Of a stretch of 28,339 nt of DNA, positions 8,232 through 14,399 are shown piece by piece. Both the position numbers and the translations under genes were made by a program. The stretch is from IMG/VR virus record IMGVR_UViG_3300050124_000034, positions 1 through 28,339 of that record; one strand, written 5' to 3'. Every line of letters starts with the position of its first letter. The first letter of the stretch is position 1. The stretch is from a virus. The notes beneath the pieces were generated by a model that was not told the DNA's origin, searched no databases, and saw only the letters and a list, made by a program, of their open reading frames with translations.

Positions 8232-8531
8232 TTATTTGAATATGTCGGGGTTGTCCTTGATGACTTGATACAAGTTTTCTGCTATTGTGTTTATAAGTTC
8301 TTCGTTTTCTCGCCATTTATCATGGCCTGAGATATAGAATATTCCGTGAATTATTTCGTGCAGCAGTGTTGCACTTTTATTTTCCTCACCTTGTTTATCA
8401 TAAAGATATATTGTTTGTTCCTCATATTCGATCTCTCCATACAGATCCCCACCTTTGCTGCCGGATCTATGTTCGCCTTGCGATATTACATATTCGCGCC
8501 AGCCTATTTTTACTTTATCGGGTATGTTCAA
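8232..8531 (-). CDS. Minimal HExxH zinc metallopeptidase-like protein
   Basis: A 99-aa protein with LLHEIIHG at residues 56-63 (His58, Glu59, His62), a canonical zincin motif. A beta-rich N-terminal half precedes it, and a glutamate-rich helix follows (about residues 75-90) that could supply the third ligand. Such minimal HExxH proteins are known from Gram-positive phages, usually without an assigned substrate. The start is TTG 8531 with AGGAGG eight bases upstream, inside the end of terL. Lying between terL and portal, it could act on a head protein, but the lack of a maturation-cleaved capsid domain makes this uncertain. Confidence 0.7.
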   Translation of the reverse strand: MNIPDKVKIGWREYVISQGEHRSGSKGGDLYGEIEYEEQTIYLYDKQGEENKSATLLHEIIHGIFYISGHDKWRENEELINTIAENLYQVIKDNPDIFK

Positions 8532-8532
8532 T

Positions 8533-9939
8533 TTACCATCCTCCTGTTAGATATTCTTCCGTTACTTCGCCACCAAAAAAACTATCAGTGGGTTCTTTGG
8601 GCGTGAACATTGAAAATGCATCCGGCTGTTCCTGTGGCTCAACGTCTGTCGCGCACGGCCTTGAAATTGCCCAGTATCTAAGGGCATCCGGTAAATGCGT
8701 AACATCATGCGGCTCTGCTGCCGTGTCGTTGCCATCCTTTGTGCTGTACTGCATAAGCGGTAAACACCGAATGAGATTTACGCAATTTTCAAATATCTGC
8801 AACCTCGACGTGGCCTTACCGCCTTTGTCAAACACTTTGAGCCACTCTTTTAGGGCGAGCCATCCCGACACTCTGTCATTGCTTGCTTTCATGTAATAAA
8901 GGCCATGGTTTGCAAAAATCTCTATGGAGTTTACCCCTGAGTCTGATTTGCGTGACCATAGATCGGGCGGGGCTATCCTCATGGTTATTTCATCGGTTTC
9001 GAGTGACTTGATTTTATTTGCTGCCTCACTCACTATCAACCCGTTGTTGTCCCTTGCGTCTTTCCCACTGAAAACTTCCCGATAGACATAGGCCACGTTG
9101 TCGGGAGAAATAGCAATCCAAAGACCGGCGAGAGCATCAAGACCGTAATCTATTACGTTATATTTGTTCCACCCGCTCGGAATGGGAATAGGTTTACACA
9201 CGTGAATATTCTTGTCAAATTCGGTGAAGTATTGCCCTGAGAACGTGTCCCATTCTCCATTAAGCCATGCCCTGCGTAAATTTTCATCCTGGATAGTTTC
9301 AAGCGATTCTAAGTAATCGGGGTCATTCTTCATCAGCCAGTCATTATCGAATACTTTTGCGGGGATAAAAGTGAAATCTCTTTTCTTCTCTTTGCCCCTG
9401 TACTGCTGGTCTATGAATAATCTCTTGACCCATGCATGCCCAACCCCCCCAGGGTTACAGGTTATATAAAATCTTTTGGGGTGAAGTGGCATTCCGCCCC
9501 TTAAGCAAGCTCTCAAACATGTAAATTGAAACTCGGTAAACTGTGTCCCCTCATCCATACATATGATGTCGTATTCCTGCCCCTGATACTGGAGAACGTC
9601 TGCTTCTGCGTCACAATATCCAAGTTTTAAACGGCTTCCGTTTGGAAAGAGAAAAGCCTTTTCATCGTCGTTGTAAGTAGCGACACCGTTGAGGATCCCC
9701 CGCAACGGGTTTATATGGTTTTCTCTAAGCTCCTGTATTGTTCGGCGTATCAGCAATATTCTTATCCCTGGATATTCTACTGATAGAAGAATAACTTTCA
9801 TTCGTAACGCCCACGACTTGCCTCCGCCCCGGGCCCCGCCGTATGCTATGTATCTACTCCTTGCCTCAAAGAACAGAGTTTGGCGCGCAGATGGTTTGCA
9901 GTCGAGCCAAAGTGTATTCTTTGTTACTTTCTGTCTCAT
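8533..9939 (-). CDS. terL: Terminase large subunit (ATPase-nuclease)
   Basis: A 468-aa DNA-packaging motor. Walker A GGARGGGKS is at residues 34-42, Walker B IICMDE at 125-130 and the coupling motif TCNPGG at 160-165. A C-terminal RNase-H-like nuclease has its first acidic residue in VIDYG (about Asp264) and a late Asp in the PDALRY motif. It docks on the portal and cuts concatemers. Its ATG overlaps the terS stop (ATGA), so its translation normally depends on terS translation. Because terS has a stop at codon 20, terL may be poorly translated unless a cryptic start or readthrough compensates. Confidence 0.95.
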   Translation of the reverse strand: MRQKVTKNTLWLDCKPSARQTLFFEARSRYIAYGGARGGGKSWALRMKVILLSVEYPGIRILLIRRTIQELRENHINPLRGILNGVATYNDDEKAFLFPNGSRLKLGYCDAEADVLQYQGQEYDIICMDEGTQFTEFQFTCLRACLRGGMPLHPKRFYITCNPGGVGHAWVKRLFIDQQYRGKEKKRDFTFIPAKVFDNDWLMKNDPDYLESLETIQDENLRRAWLNGEWDTFSGQYFTEFDKNIHVCKPIPIPSGWNKYNVIDYGLDALAGLWIAISPDNVAYVYREVFSGKDARDNNGLIVSEAANKIKSLETDEITMRIAPPDLWSRKSDSGVNSIEIFANHGLYYMKASNDRVSGWLALKEWLKVFDKGGKATSRLQIFENCVNLIRCLPLMQYSTKDGNDTAAEPHDVTHLPDALRYWAISRPCATDVEPQEQPDAFSMFTPKEPTDSFFGGEVTEEYLTGGW

Positions 9940-10343
9940 CTCGCCAACTTCTTTAACTCGGGCGGCAGTTCAATCTTGATCGTCCCTGAAACATTCACAT
10001 TGTTATTGGTGTCAACCCTATACCCAAAGTGTTTGTTAAGTATTAAAGCCGCTGCAGCAGTTCTCTTCTGAGGGTCAAAAGCCATCCAGTCAAGTATTCT
10101 ATTTTCAAGAACAGTGTAGAGGTTTTCTACAAGAGCTTTATAACTAAAGTCAGCCTCTGTTGACCCGAATGTGTTGTTGTTGTAATGGCTATCATCTGTA
10201 CGGTAGTTATAGAGCGTCTTGAGTGTTACCCCGATATAAGCAGCTGCATGTGAGGGAGTATTTAAACCGGTTGAAGTCTCAAGTTATTCCGCTATTTTGG
10301 ATTTGAGCACATCATATTGGAATTTTGTTCTATTGGTAACCAT
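9936..10343 (-). pseudogene. terS: Terminase small subunit with in-frame TAA at codon 20
   Basis: The frame starts at ATG 10343 with SD AAAGGAG and ends with TGA 9936-9938, overlapping terL by four bases. It encodes 135 codons, including a helix-turn-helix segment (HAAAYIGVTLKTLYNYR, about residues 31-47) typical of small terminases, a central helical part and a C-terminal segment ending in a PPELKKLA motif. Codon 20 (10284-10286) is TAA where a Gln CAA would be one transition away. No ATG, GTG or TTG restart occurs in frame until past the middle of the gene. Otherwise it is intact, so the lesion is recent, a sequencing error or recoded. Confidence 0.8.
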
Positions 10344-10515
10344 TTGGAAACACTCCTTTGAGAGTTAAAATATCGGGTACGGGTATATATATACGTACTG
10401 GCAGAACGGGGGATGGTCTTTTTTCCTGCCCCCCCCTGCCCTGGGTGCATCTGCCTGCTGCCATGCTGGGGATTGTCGATGTTAGTGCTTACCTTGCTGT
10501 CATATCTGCACAGTA
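10344..10515. other. Intergenic region upstream of terS with palindrome and C-run
   Basis: No convincing gene is present here. It contains GTACG...CGTAC arms around ten alternating TA bases (10377-10398) just upstream of the terS SD, and a run of eight Cs (10429-10436). The palindrome could be an operator or a late-promoter element. No TTGACA/TATAAT pair faces terS here; the nearest strong leftward promoter is at 11206-11234, beyond the resolvase gene. Confidence 0.4.
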
Positions 10516-10544
10516 TTGACATTGCTGAATAGACGTGATAGAAT
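10516..10544 (+). promoter_or_regulatory. Sigma-A-type promoter for the resolvase gene
   Basis: TTGACA (10516-10521), a 17-base spacer and TAGAAT (10539-10544). Predicted transcription starts near 10551, about 40 bases before the resolvase ATG, which has AAAAGGAG nine bases upstream. Confidence 0.75.
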
Positions 10545-10592
10545 AGCCATGTAAACGGTGTCATATCTTACTATCAAAAGGAGTGTATTAAA

Positions 10593-11156
10593 ATGGTCTA
10601 TGGTTATGCAAGAGTATCAACGCCTGGGCAGTCACACGATGGGAACGGGTTAGAGGTTCAGGAGCAGCAGCTCAATCAATCAGGATGCGATCTTATTATA
10701 TCTGAGACATACACGGGCACCAAGATTGACCGTCCGAAGTTTACCGCTCTACTCAAGCGCCTACAGTGCGGCGACACGCTCAAGGTATGTAAACTTGATA
10801 GATTTGCGCGTACTGCCATTGAGGGCGTACAGACTGTACAGGAGTTGCTCAGGCGAAGCGTTAAAGTGCATATCCTTAATATCGGATTGATTGAAGATAC
10901 TCCGATGGGAAAACTCATACTCACTACCTTACTGGCCTTTGCGGAATTCGAGCGGGACACTATAATTGAACGTATGAGAGCCGGAAAGAATATCGCCAAG
11001 CAACGAGCCGATTTTATCGAAGGCAGACCCAAAGTATATAGTAAAAAACAAATTGACCACGCCTTAAGCCTGCTTGATACTATGTCTTTTGGTGAGGTCG
11101 AGCGGGTAACGGGAATATCTAAGAGCACATTATTCAGGGCTCGGCGTTTGCAGTAG
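10593..11156 (+). CDS. Small serine recombinase (resolvase/invertase family)
   Basis: A 187-aa protein with the catalytic serine in YARVST (Ser9), KLDRFART at about residues 68-75, a long E-helix region containing EFERDTIIERM, and a C-terminal helix-turn-helix (about residues 163-187). This is the full-length resolvase/invertase architecture, distinct from the large integrase at the right end. It is transcribed against the surrounding late genes from its own promoter. Possible roles are inversion of a tail-fibre segment outside the window, dimer resolution or regulation. No crossover-site pair was identified nearby. Confidence 0.9.
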   Translation: MVYGYARVSTPGQSHDGNGLEVQEQQLNQSGCDLIISETYTGTKIDRPKFTALLKRLQCGDTLKVCKLDRFARTAIEGVQTVQELLRRSVKVHILNIGLIEDTPMGKLILTTLLAFAEFERDTIIERMRAGKNIAKQRADFIEGRPKVYSKKQIDHALSLLDTMSFGEVERVTGISKSTLFRARRLQ

Positions 11157-11624
11157 TTTAGGCTGCTGCCGATAGTGCATATTTGACGCATTTATGTATA
11201 TTTACATTATATTCTTATTGCTAATGATTGTCAATAGCTTTTTGAGAAGAAGAAAACCGCACGTTATGTTTTATCTCCACTCCTCTACAATCGCCTATCT
11301 ACGCCATTAACCCAAATATTAACCTCTAATTATGTCTACTCATATATCACCCATATTCCGCTTAAACGGCCTAATCTCCATATATAAGTTATCTTATTAC
11401 ATTACTTATCTTAATGTATAACCTTATACCATAGTAAACCTATAGTATATAACGTGATTGAATGAGCTAAATTGATTATATGGCTTTACTTGGGCCCTCT
11501 ATCCTGCAACCGTCATATACTCCTCACCAAACGGAAATTTTTTTCCGCCGCTCAAATGCCCTCAAACCCTGTTGTCATAAGGCTGCAGCTCTGTTTTTAC
11601 GTGAAGTTGGTCTATCTATATAGA
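11157..11624. other. 468-bp noncoding region, G-poor on the plus strand
   Basis: No supported gene. Between about 11265 and 11455 the plus strand is AT-rich, contains very few Gs and many Cs (7 G versus 35 C in 11281-11400). It follows the resolvase gene, which has no intrinsic terminator. C-rich, G-poor unstructured RNA is what Rho binds, so this may be a Rho-dependent terminator for the resolvase transcript. A consensus leftward promoter (11206-11234) lies at its left edge. A short inverted repeat CGGAAA-TTTT-TTTCCG is at about 11530-11550. Confidence 0.5.
11206..11234 (-). promoter_or_regulatory. Perfect-consensus leftward promoter, antisense to resolvase, upstream of late operon
   Basis: On the minus strand TTGACA (11229-11234), 17 bases and TATAAT (11206-11211). 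It fires leftward, antisense through the whole resolvase gene, and the first sense gene it meets is terS. It is the best candidate for late-operon transcription and could also silence the resolvase. A perfect consensus would be active in the lysogen unless repressed or terminated, and no terminator was seen before terS. Confidence 0.7.
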
Positions 11625-12131
11625 TTAGCCAGTTTTGTCTTTTGCCCACGCAGACCCTTTAAACTTCTCGTAAAGCGTCTTATTGACGAAGCGCCCGCGG
11701 TTGTATATGTAAGGGTTAAATACAGTGATATAGCCATGGCCGCTCTCGGCTCTGTTTATCACTCGTAAATCAATCAGCCTTTGCAATGATGCGTTTGCGG
11801 TTTTGCGTGTCATGCCCAGCTCTGTAATTATGTAGTCTATCTGCACCGGCTTGTAATTGCCATACGCCACAAGGCCGCTGCAAGGTCGTATAAGCGGCAG
11901 CATCAACAATATGATGCGATACTCGGCTGCTGAGAGTTTGAGCCGTGCCAACTTGCCTATTGCGCCATCATACGCCTTGCCCCATGTCTCCGGCGCAAAT
12001 ATCATTTTGCTTGCGTCCTCAAACTTCAATCGGTCAATGATCTCGCGGTGCAATATTTTGTCGCCAGGCAATAACGACGTTATGTATTCGCCGGTTTCCG
12101 TGTCTATTACTGCTCTGGTCTTGACAGCCAT
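11625..12131 (-). CDS. Winged-helix DNA-binding regulator (RepL/MarR-like fold)
   Basis: A 168-aa protein. Residues about 65-135 form a winged helix: a helical segment LSAAEYRIILLML, a recognition-helix segment MTRKTANASLQRL, and a wing leading to YITVFNPYIYNRGR, a pattern shared with plasmid RepL-type proteins and phage regulators. It is a single leftward gene diverging from the rightward cassette promoter (12176-12204). Its position upstream of the late genes suggests a late regulator or cassette repressor; a replication role is the alternative. The SD is weak (GGATGTG before ATG 12131). Confidence 0.65.
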   Translation of the reverse strand: MAVKTRAVIDTETGEYITSLLPGDKILHREIIDRLKFEDASKMIFAPETWGKAYDGAIGKLARLKLSAAEYRIILLMLPLIRPCSGLVAYGNYKPVQIDYIITELGMTRKTANASLQRLIDLRVINRAESGHGYITVFNPYIYNRGRFVNKTLYEKFKGSAWAKDKTG

Positions 12132-12175
12132 TTATTCACATCCGATCTATCGCAAAAATAAATTTAATTAGGGTA

Positions 12176-12204
12176 TTGACATGTCGTTACACTGGGTATA
12201 CAAT
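12176..12204 (+). promoter_or_regulatory. Sigma-A-type promoter of the rightward ribozyme cassette
   Basis: TTGACA (12176-12181), a 17-base spacer and TACAAT (12199-12204), with predicted start near 12211. AAGGGGAG (12225-12232) precedes the ATG at 12241 by eight bases. No other strong promoter was seen before the terminator at 14400-14428, so the six following genes are probably one transcript. Confidence 0.8.
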
Positions 12205-12240
12205 GATAATACAATCTAAATACGAAGGGGAGTATATCAA

Positions 12241-12714
12241 ATGTATTTCAGCAATGTAAAGACGCTTGAAGATTTAAAAAAAGAATACCGGGCTCTTTGT
12301 TTTATCCATCATCCCGACGCAGGAGGCACAACGGAAAACATGCAGAAATTAAATAGCGAATATGAGAAACTTTTTATAATCTTAAAGGATCGCCACAACA
12401 GCACCGCAACCGAAGAGAACAAAATTAACGAGATGCCCGAAGAGTTTATAAACATCATTTCAAAAATCAATTATCTTGACGGGATTGAAATTGAAATCTG
12501 CGGCCGGTGGTTATGGATATCGGGCAACACAATAGCATACCGAGAGATTTTAAAAAATGCGGGTTGCCGGTGGGCAAGTAAAAAACTTATGTGGTACTGG
12601 CACAGTGTAAATGAGCCGACCGTCTACCACAAAAAGACATTTTCGATTGACGAGATCAGACAGAAATACGGCAGCGGAAAAATAGACAGCAAAGAAGAAA
12701 AGAAAATTGCATAA
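12241..12714 (+). CDS. J-domain (DnaJ-like) protein of mobile-element type
   Basis: A 157-aa protein. Residues 5-50 are a short J domain with the HPD motif at 24-26, the Hsp70-stimulating signature. The middle is charged. A conserved-looking second domain (about 80-120) is rich in Trp and Tyr, with RWLWISGNT and LMWYWHS segments. Proteins with this architecture occur in phages and plasmids of Gram-positive bacteria and may recruit host DnaK. It is the first gene of the rightward cassette. A hammerhead ribozyme starts on the base after its TAA, so cleavage would detach this message from the rest. Confidence 0.8.
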   Translation: MYFSNVKTLEDLKKEYRALCFIHHPDAGGTTENMQKLNSEYEKLFIILKDRHNSTATEENKINEMPEEFINIISKINYLDGIEIEICGRWLWISGNTIAYREILKNAGCRWASKKLMWYWHSVNEPTVYHKKTFSIDEIRQKYGSGKIDSKEEKKIA

Positions 12715-12766
12715 ATGCCCTGACGAGCTTGTGAAAATCAGGCGAAACCCCTTCGGGGGTCGGCAT
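12715..12766 (+). ncRNA. Type I hammerhead self-cleaving ribozyme
   Basis: All core bases are present in order. Stem I 5' arm AUGCC is 12715-12719. CUGACGA (12720-12726) matches the invariant CUGANGA. Stem II is GCUUG/CAGGC (12727-12731 with 12739-12743), with loop UGAAAAU. GAA is 12744-12746. Stem III is A-CCCC-UUCG-GGGG-U (12747-12760), then C12761 as the H17 cleavage base. Stem I 3' arm GGCAU (12762-12766) pairs perfectly with 12715-12719. Open ends on stem I make it type I. Predicted cleavage is between C12761 and G12762, leaving a 34-base leader before the next ATG. Confidence 0.93.
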
Positions 12767-12795
12767 ACAAAATAAATAAAAAGAAGGTCTTTATA

Positions 12796-13167
12796 ATGAC
12801 AAGAAATATTCAGAAAATGGTTAAGGAAAACAAGCAGAGAGCCGCCGAACTCGTCCGGTACGCAAATCCGAAAAGCAAAAGCAAACCGCCTGTAGAGCGT
12901 ATTACCGAACTTTTAAAAGAATACATCCCATATCGCTATGACGAGGGAAAACCCGAGATTACAAATTTCAGCGTGACAAGATGGAATGTAAACCGCATCA
13001 TAAGGTCAGCACAATTTAGGGTTGAAACTTCAAACGGCAAGGTTTTTGAGATTGACGCATACCAACACCTTACAGGCAGGACACAAGAACAAAAGGAGCA
13101 GGACAAAACCGCAGACTTTCCGAGTGGGTTGTTTAACATCTTCCATTCTGAATTAATCGCAGAGTGA
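12796..13167 (+). CDS. Unknown 123-aa protein bracketed by two self-cleaving ribozymes
   Basis: A soluble protein with a basic N-terminus (residues 1-32, Lys/Arg-rich) and a central alpha/beta region with TRWNVNRIIRSAQFR. It has no Cys, signal or membrane helix. AGAAGG lies eight bases before ATG 12796. A hammerhead lies 34 bases upstream of the start. The last codons and the stop (13165-13167) are inside a twister-like ribozyme, so the tail sequence is constrained at the RNA level. Cleavage at both sites would release this frame as a 422-nt RNA. No family recognised; basic charge suggests nucleic-acid binding. Confidence 0.75.
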   Translation: MTRNIQKMVKENKQRAAELVRYANPKSKSKPPVERITELLKEYIPYRYDEGKPEITNFSVTRWNVNRIIRSAQFRVETSNGKVFEIDAYQHLTGRTQEQKEQDKTADFPSGLFNIFHSELIAE

Positions 13168-13240
13168 GCCGCTCAGGCGGCTTAATGCGGCAAGACGGTC
13201 ACAAGCCCGTCACGCAAAATAAACGGAGGCGGTCAGAATG
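13144..13240 (+). ncRNA. Twister-like self-cleaving ribozyme, permuted (type P5)
   Basis: Elements in order: proposed P5 5' arm CAUUCUGA (13144-13151); AUUAAU; P2 CGCA (13158-13161); L1 GAGUG (13162-13166); P1 hairpin AGCCGC-UCAG-GCGGCU (13167-13182); UAA (13183-13185); P2 UGCG (13186-13189); L2 GCAA; P4 GACGG/CCGUC (13194-13198, 13207-13211); L4 UCACAAGC (13199-13206); P5 3' arm UCAGAAUG (13233-13240). Known twisters have UAA, GAGGG and UCCCAAGC. Here GUG in L1 and CAC in L4 covary and still form the T1 pseudoknot, and GC/GC can form T2. Cleavage is expected between U13183 and A13184. The 21-base linker before P5 3' is unusual. Confidence 0.72.
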
Positions 13241-13426
13241 AAATATTACGTTGAGACTAAATTTTTTAACAACGGAAAAACCAGTGGCAGGATGTACCTG
13301 GAATCAGAAGCTGTTAGCCTTGATAAAACACCTTACACTGAATGCAAAAATTACGATCGTTATGTTGATGAATTTGCAAGTTATGAAAAAGCGGGAAAGT
13401 TTTTAAATGATCTTAAACTCGCATAA
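13238..13426 (+). CDS. Hypothetical 62-aa protein with ribozyme-linked start codon
   Basis: A small protein rich in Lys, Tyr and Phe, with no recognisable domain and no membrane segment. GGAGG (13225-13229) lies eight bases before ATG 13238. The start codon is part of UCAGAAUG (13233-13240), which can pair perfectly with 13144-13151 as the P5 stem of the twister-like ribozyme. Translation could therefore be blocked until the stem opens, for example after cleavage. This control is inferred. It belongs to the rightward cassette. Confidence 0.65.
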   Translation: MKYYVETKFFNNGKTSGRMYLESEAVSLDKTPYTECKNYDRYVDEFASYEKAGKFLNDLKLA

Positions 13427-13481
13427 TTCAAAATCTGCGCTATCGGATTAGACGGGCAAAACGATGAAAGAAGGATTGAAA

Positions 13482-13682
13482 ATGAAAGCAGAAATGAGAA
13501 ACACAGTTAAGCAGTTGAAACATGAAATAAGTGGTCACAGGCTTGCTCAAGCAACATATGAAGATCTGGCAGTATTGATAGAGGCTCATAAAACAGGCGA
13601 TTACGCAGCAGCACATCAAACGATACTCTATAAAAATCACGGTGCCGAATATTGCGAATACCTTTCTATACTTAGTTTTTAG
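13482..13682 (+). CDS. Hypothetical 66-aa helical protein
   Basis: A soluble, mainly alpha-helical protein with a basic N-terminal helix followed by TYEDLAVLIEAHKTGDY and a Cys/Tyr-containing tail. ATG 13464 is also in frame, but AGAAGGA (13469-13475) is six bases before ATG 13482 and lies inside the longer version, so 13482 is preferred. It is the fourth gene of the rightward cassette. No family recognised; size and helicity would suit a small binding or inhibitor protein, but nothing shows this directly. Confidence 0.6.
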   Translation: MKAEMRNTVKQLKHEISGHRLAQATYEDLAVLIEAHKTGDYAAAHQTILYKNHGAEYCEYLSILSF

Positions 13683-13689
13683 CACGCTT

Positions 13690-13713
13690 CTAAAGGGCCG
13701 AGCATCGGCCCTA
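13690..13713. promoter_or_regulatory. Strong hairpin between cassette genes
   Basis: AGGGCCGA and TCGGCCCT form an 8-bp perfect stem around a 3-base loop (GCA), about 16 bases before the SD AAGGAGG of the next gene. There is no U-run on the plus strand, so it is more likely an mRNA-stability or processing element than a terminator. Confidence 0.45.
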
Positions 13714-13743
13714 TTCCATCCCAAAATTTAAGGAGGTATGAAA

Positions 13744-14187
13744 ATGAACACTTACAAAATTATGAAAGAAAAACATCAAAATGAGGTCAACGCTTTCCCG
13801 ATGGCATTTGCTTTTAGTCAAAAACAATTTGAAGAGGGTATGCAAAAACTCGGTCTTAATCCGACAGATACAGACAAGATTTATAAGCTTCACTCAACCG
13901 GTGGATTTTATCGGCGTAGCGATGCAAAGTTATTGCGCGAAATGTTCGACCGGAATGAAAAAGAAACGGCCGGCGCAATCGAAAACGACAAAACCGGTGA
14001 TGGTTTTATTTTTGAAATGTTTGATTATGAGCTGGGCAATTATGAGTATGTTATAACTTGCAGCACCGAGAACACCCTGGACGCACTTGGAATGACCGAA
14101 GAAGAAGTAAATAGTAATCCTGCACTTTTACACGGGCTTCAAAAAGCTTGCAACGCTCAGAAAGAATGGTATATACTTAACGGGTAA
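13744..14187 (+). CDS. Conserved mobile-element protein (147 aa) of unknown function
   Basis: A soluble acidic protein with an N-terminal segment containing EVNAFPMAFAFSQKQFEE, a KIYKLHSTGGFYRRSD core and a C-terminal ENTLDALGMTEEEV motif. From memory, very similar proteins are widespread in phages and conjugative elements of gut Firmicutes and Bacteroidetes, annotated only as DUF-type proteins. AAGGAGG (13730-13736) is seven bases before ATG 13744; the ATG at 13738 is too close. It is the fifth gene of the cassette. Function unknown. Confidence 0.75.
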   Translation: MNTYKIMKEKHQNEVNAFPMAFAFSQKQFEEGMQKLGLNPTDTDKIYKLHSTGGFYRRSDAKLLREMFDRNEKETAGAIENDKTGDGFIFEMFDYELGNYEYVITCSTENTLDALGMTEEEVNSNPALLHGLQKACNAQKEWYILNG

Positions 14188-14234
14188 AAACAAAGCGGAC
14201 CGATGTTTAATCCGATAAAAGGAGTGAAAATATT

Positions 14235-14375
14235 ATGGCAAGAAAGCAACACGGTTTCAGGCTCAGTGACGAAGTGTTTAAAATCCTTCACGATCAGGCG
14301 ACGCGAGAAACCCGCAGCATGGCTCAGCAGATCGAGCACCTTGTTTTAAAAGAAGAAAAAACTATCAACCCGTAG
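14235..14375 (+). CDS. Small ribbon-helix-helix (Arc-like) DNA-binding protein, 46 aa
   Basis: ATG 14235 follows AAAAGGAGTG. The product begins MARKQHGFRLSDEVFK, a beta strand followed by a helix, then a turn and a second helix ending near HLVLKEE. This matches Arc/MetJ-type ribbon-helix-helix proteins, which bind DNA as dimers through the N-terminal strand. It is the last gene of the rightward cassette, immediately before the terminator, and may autoregulate the cassette or act elsewhere in the phage. The assignment is by pattern; the size is normal for the family. Confidence 0.75.
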   Translation: MARKQHGFRLSDEVFKILHDQATRETRSMAQQIEHLVLKEEKTINP

Positions 14376-14399
14376 GTAAATAGAAATTGTGTTAAAAGC

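Noticed and set aside
10292-10564. Leftward 90-aa open frame upstream of and overlapping terS
   Set aside because: It overlaps the terS start in another frame, has no SD, crosses the C8 run and the TA palindrome, and has an unlikely composition.
10676-11191. Leftward 171-aa open frame antisense to the resolvase gene, starting close after a consensus promoter
   Set aside because: It mirrors the codon pattern of the resolvase gene, has no SD and no recognisable protein features. The promoter is better explained as late or antisense.
11472-11768. Rightward 98-aa open frame
   Set aside because: No SD, and it overlaps the end of the winged-helix gene on the opposite strand. Composition looks noncoding.
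13427-13481. Third ribozyme in the next cassette gap
   Set aside because: No hammerhead, twister or other ribozyme core found; only a 4-bp ATCG/CGAT pairing, which is not significant.
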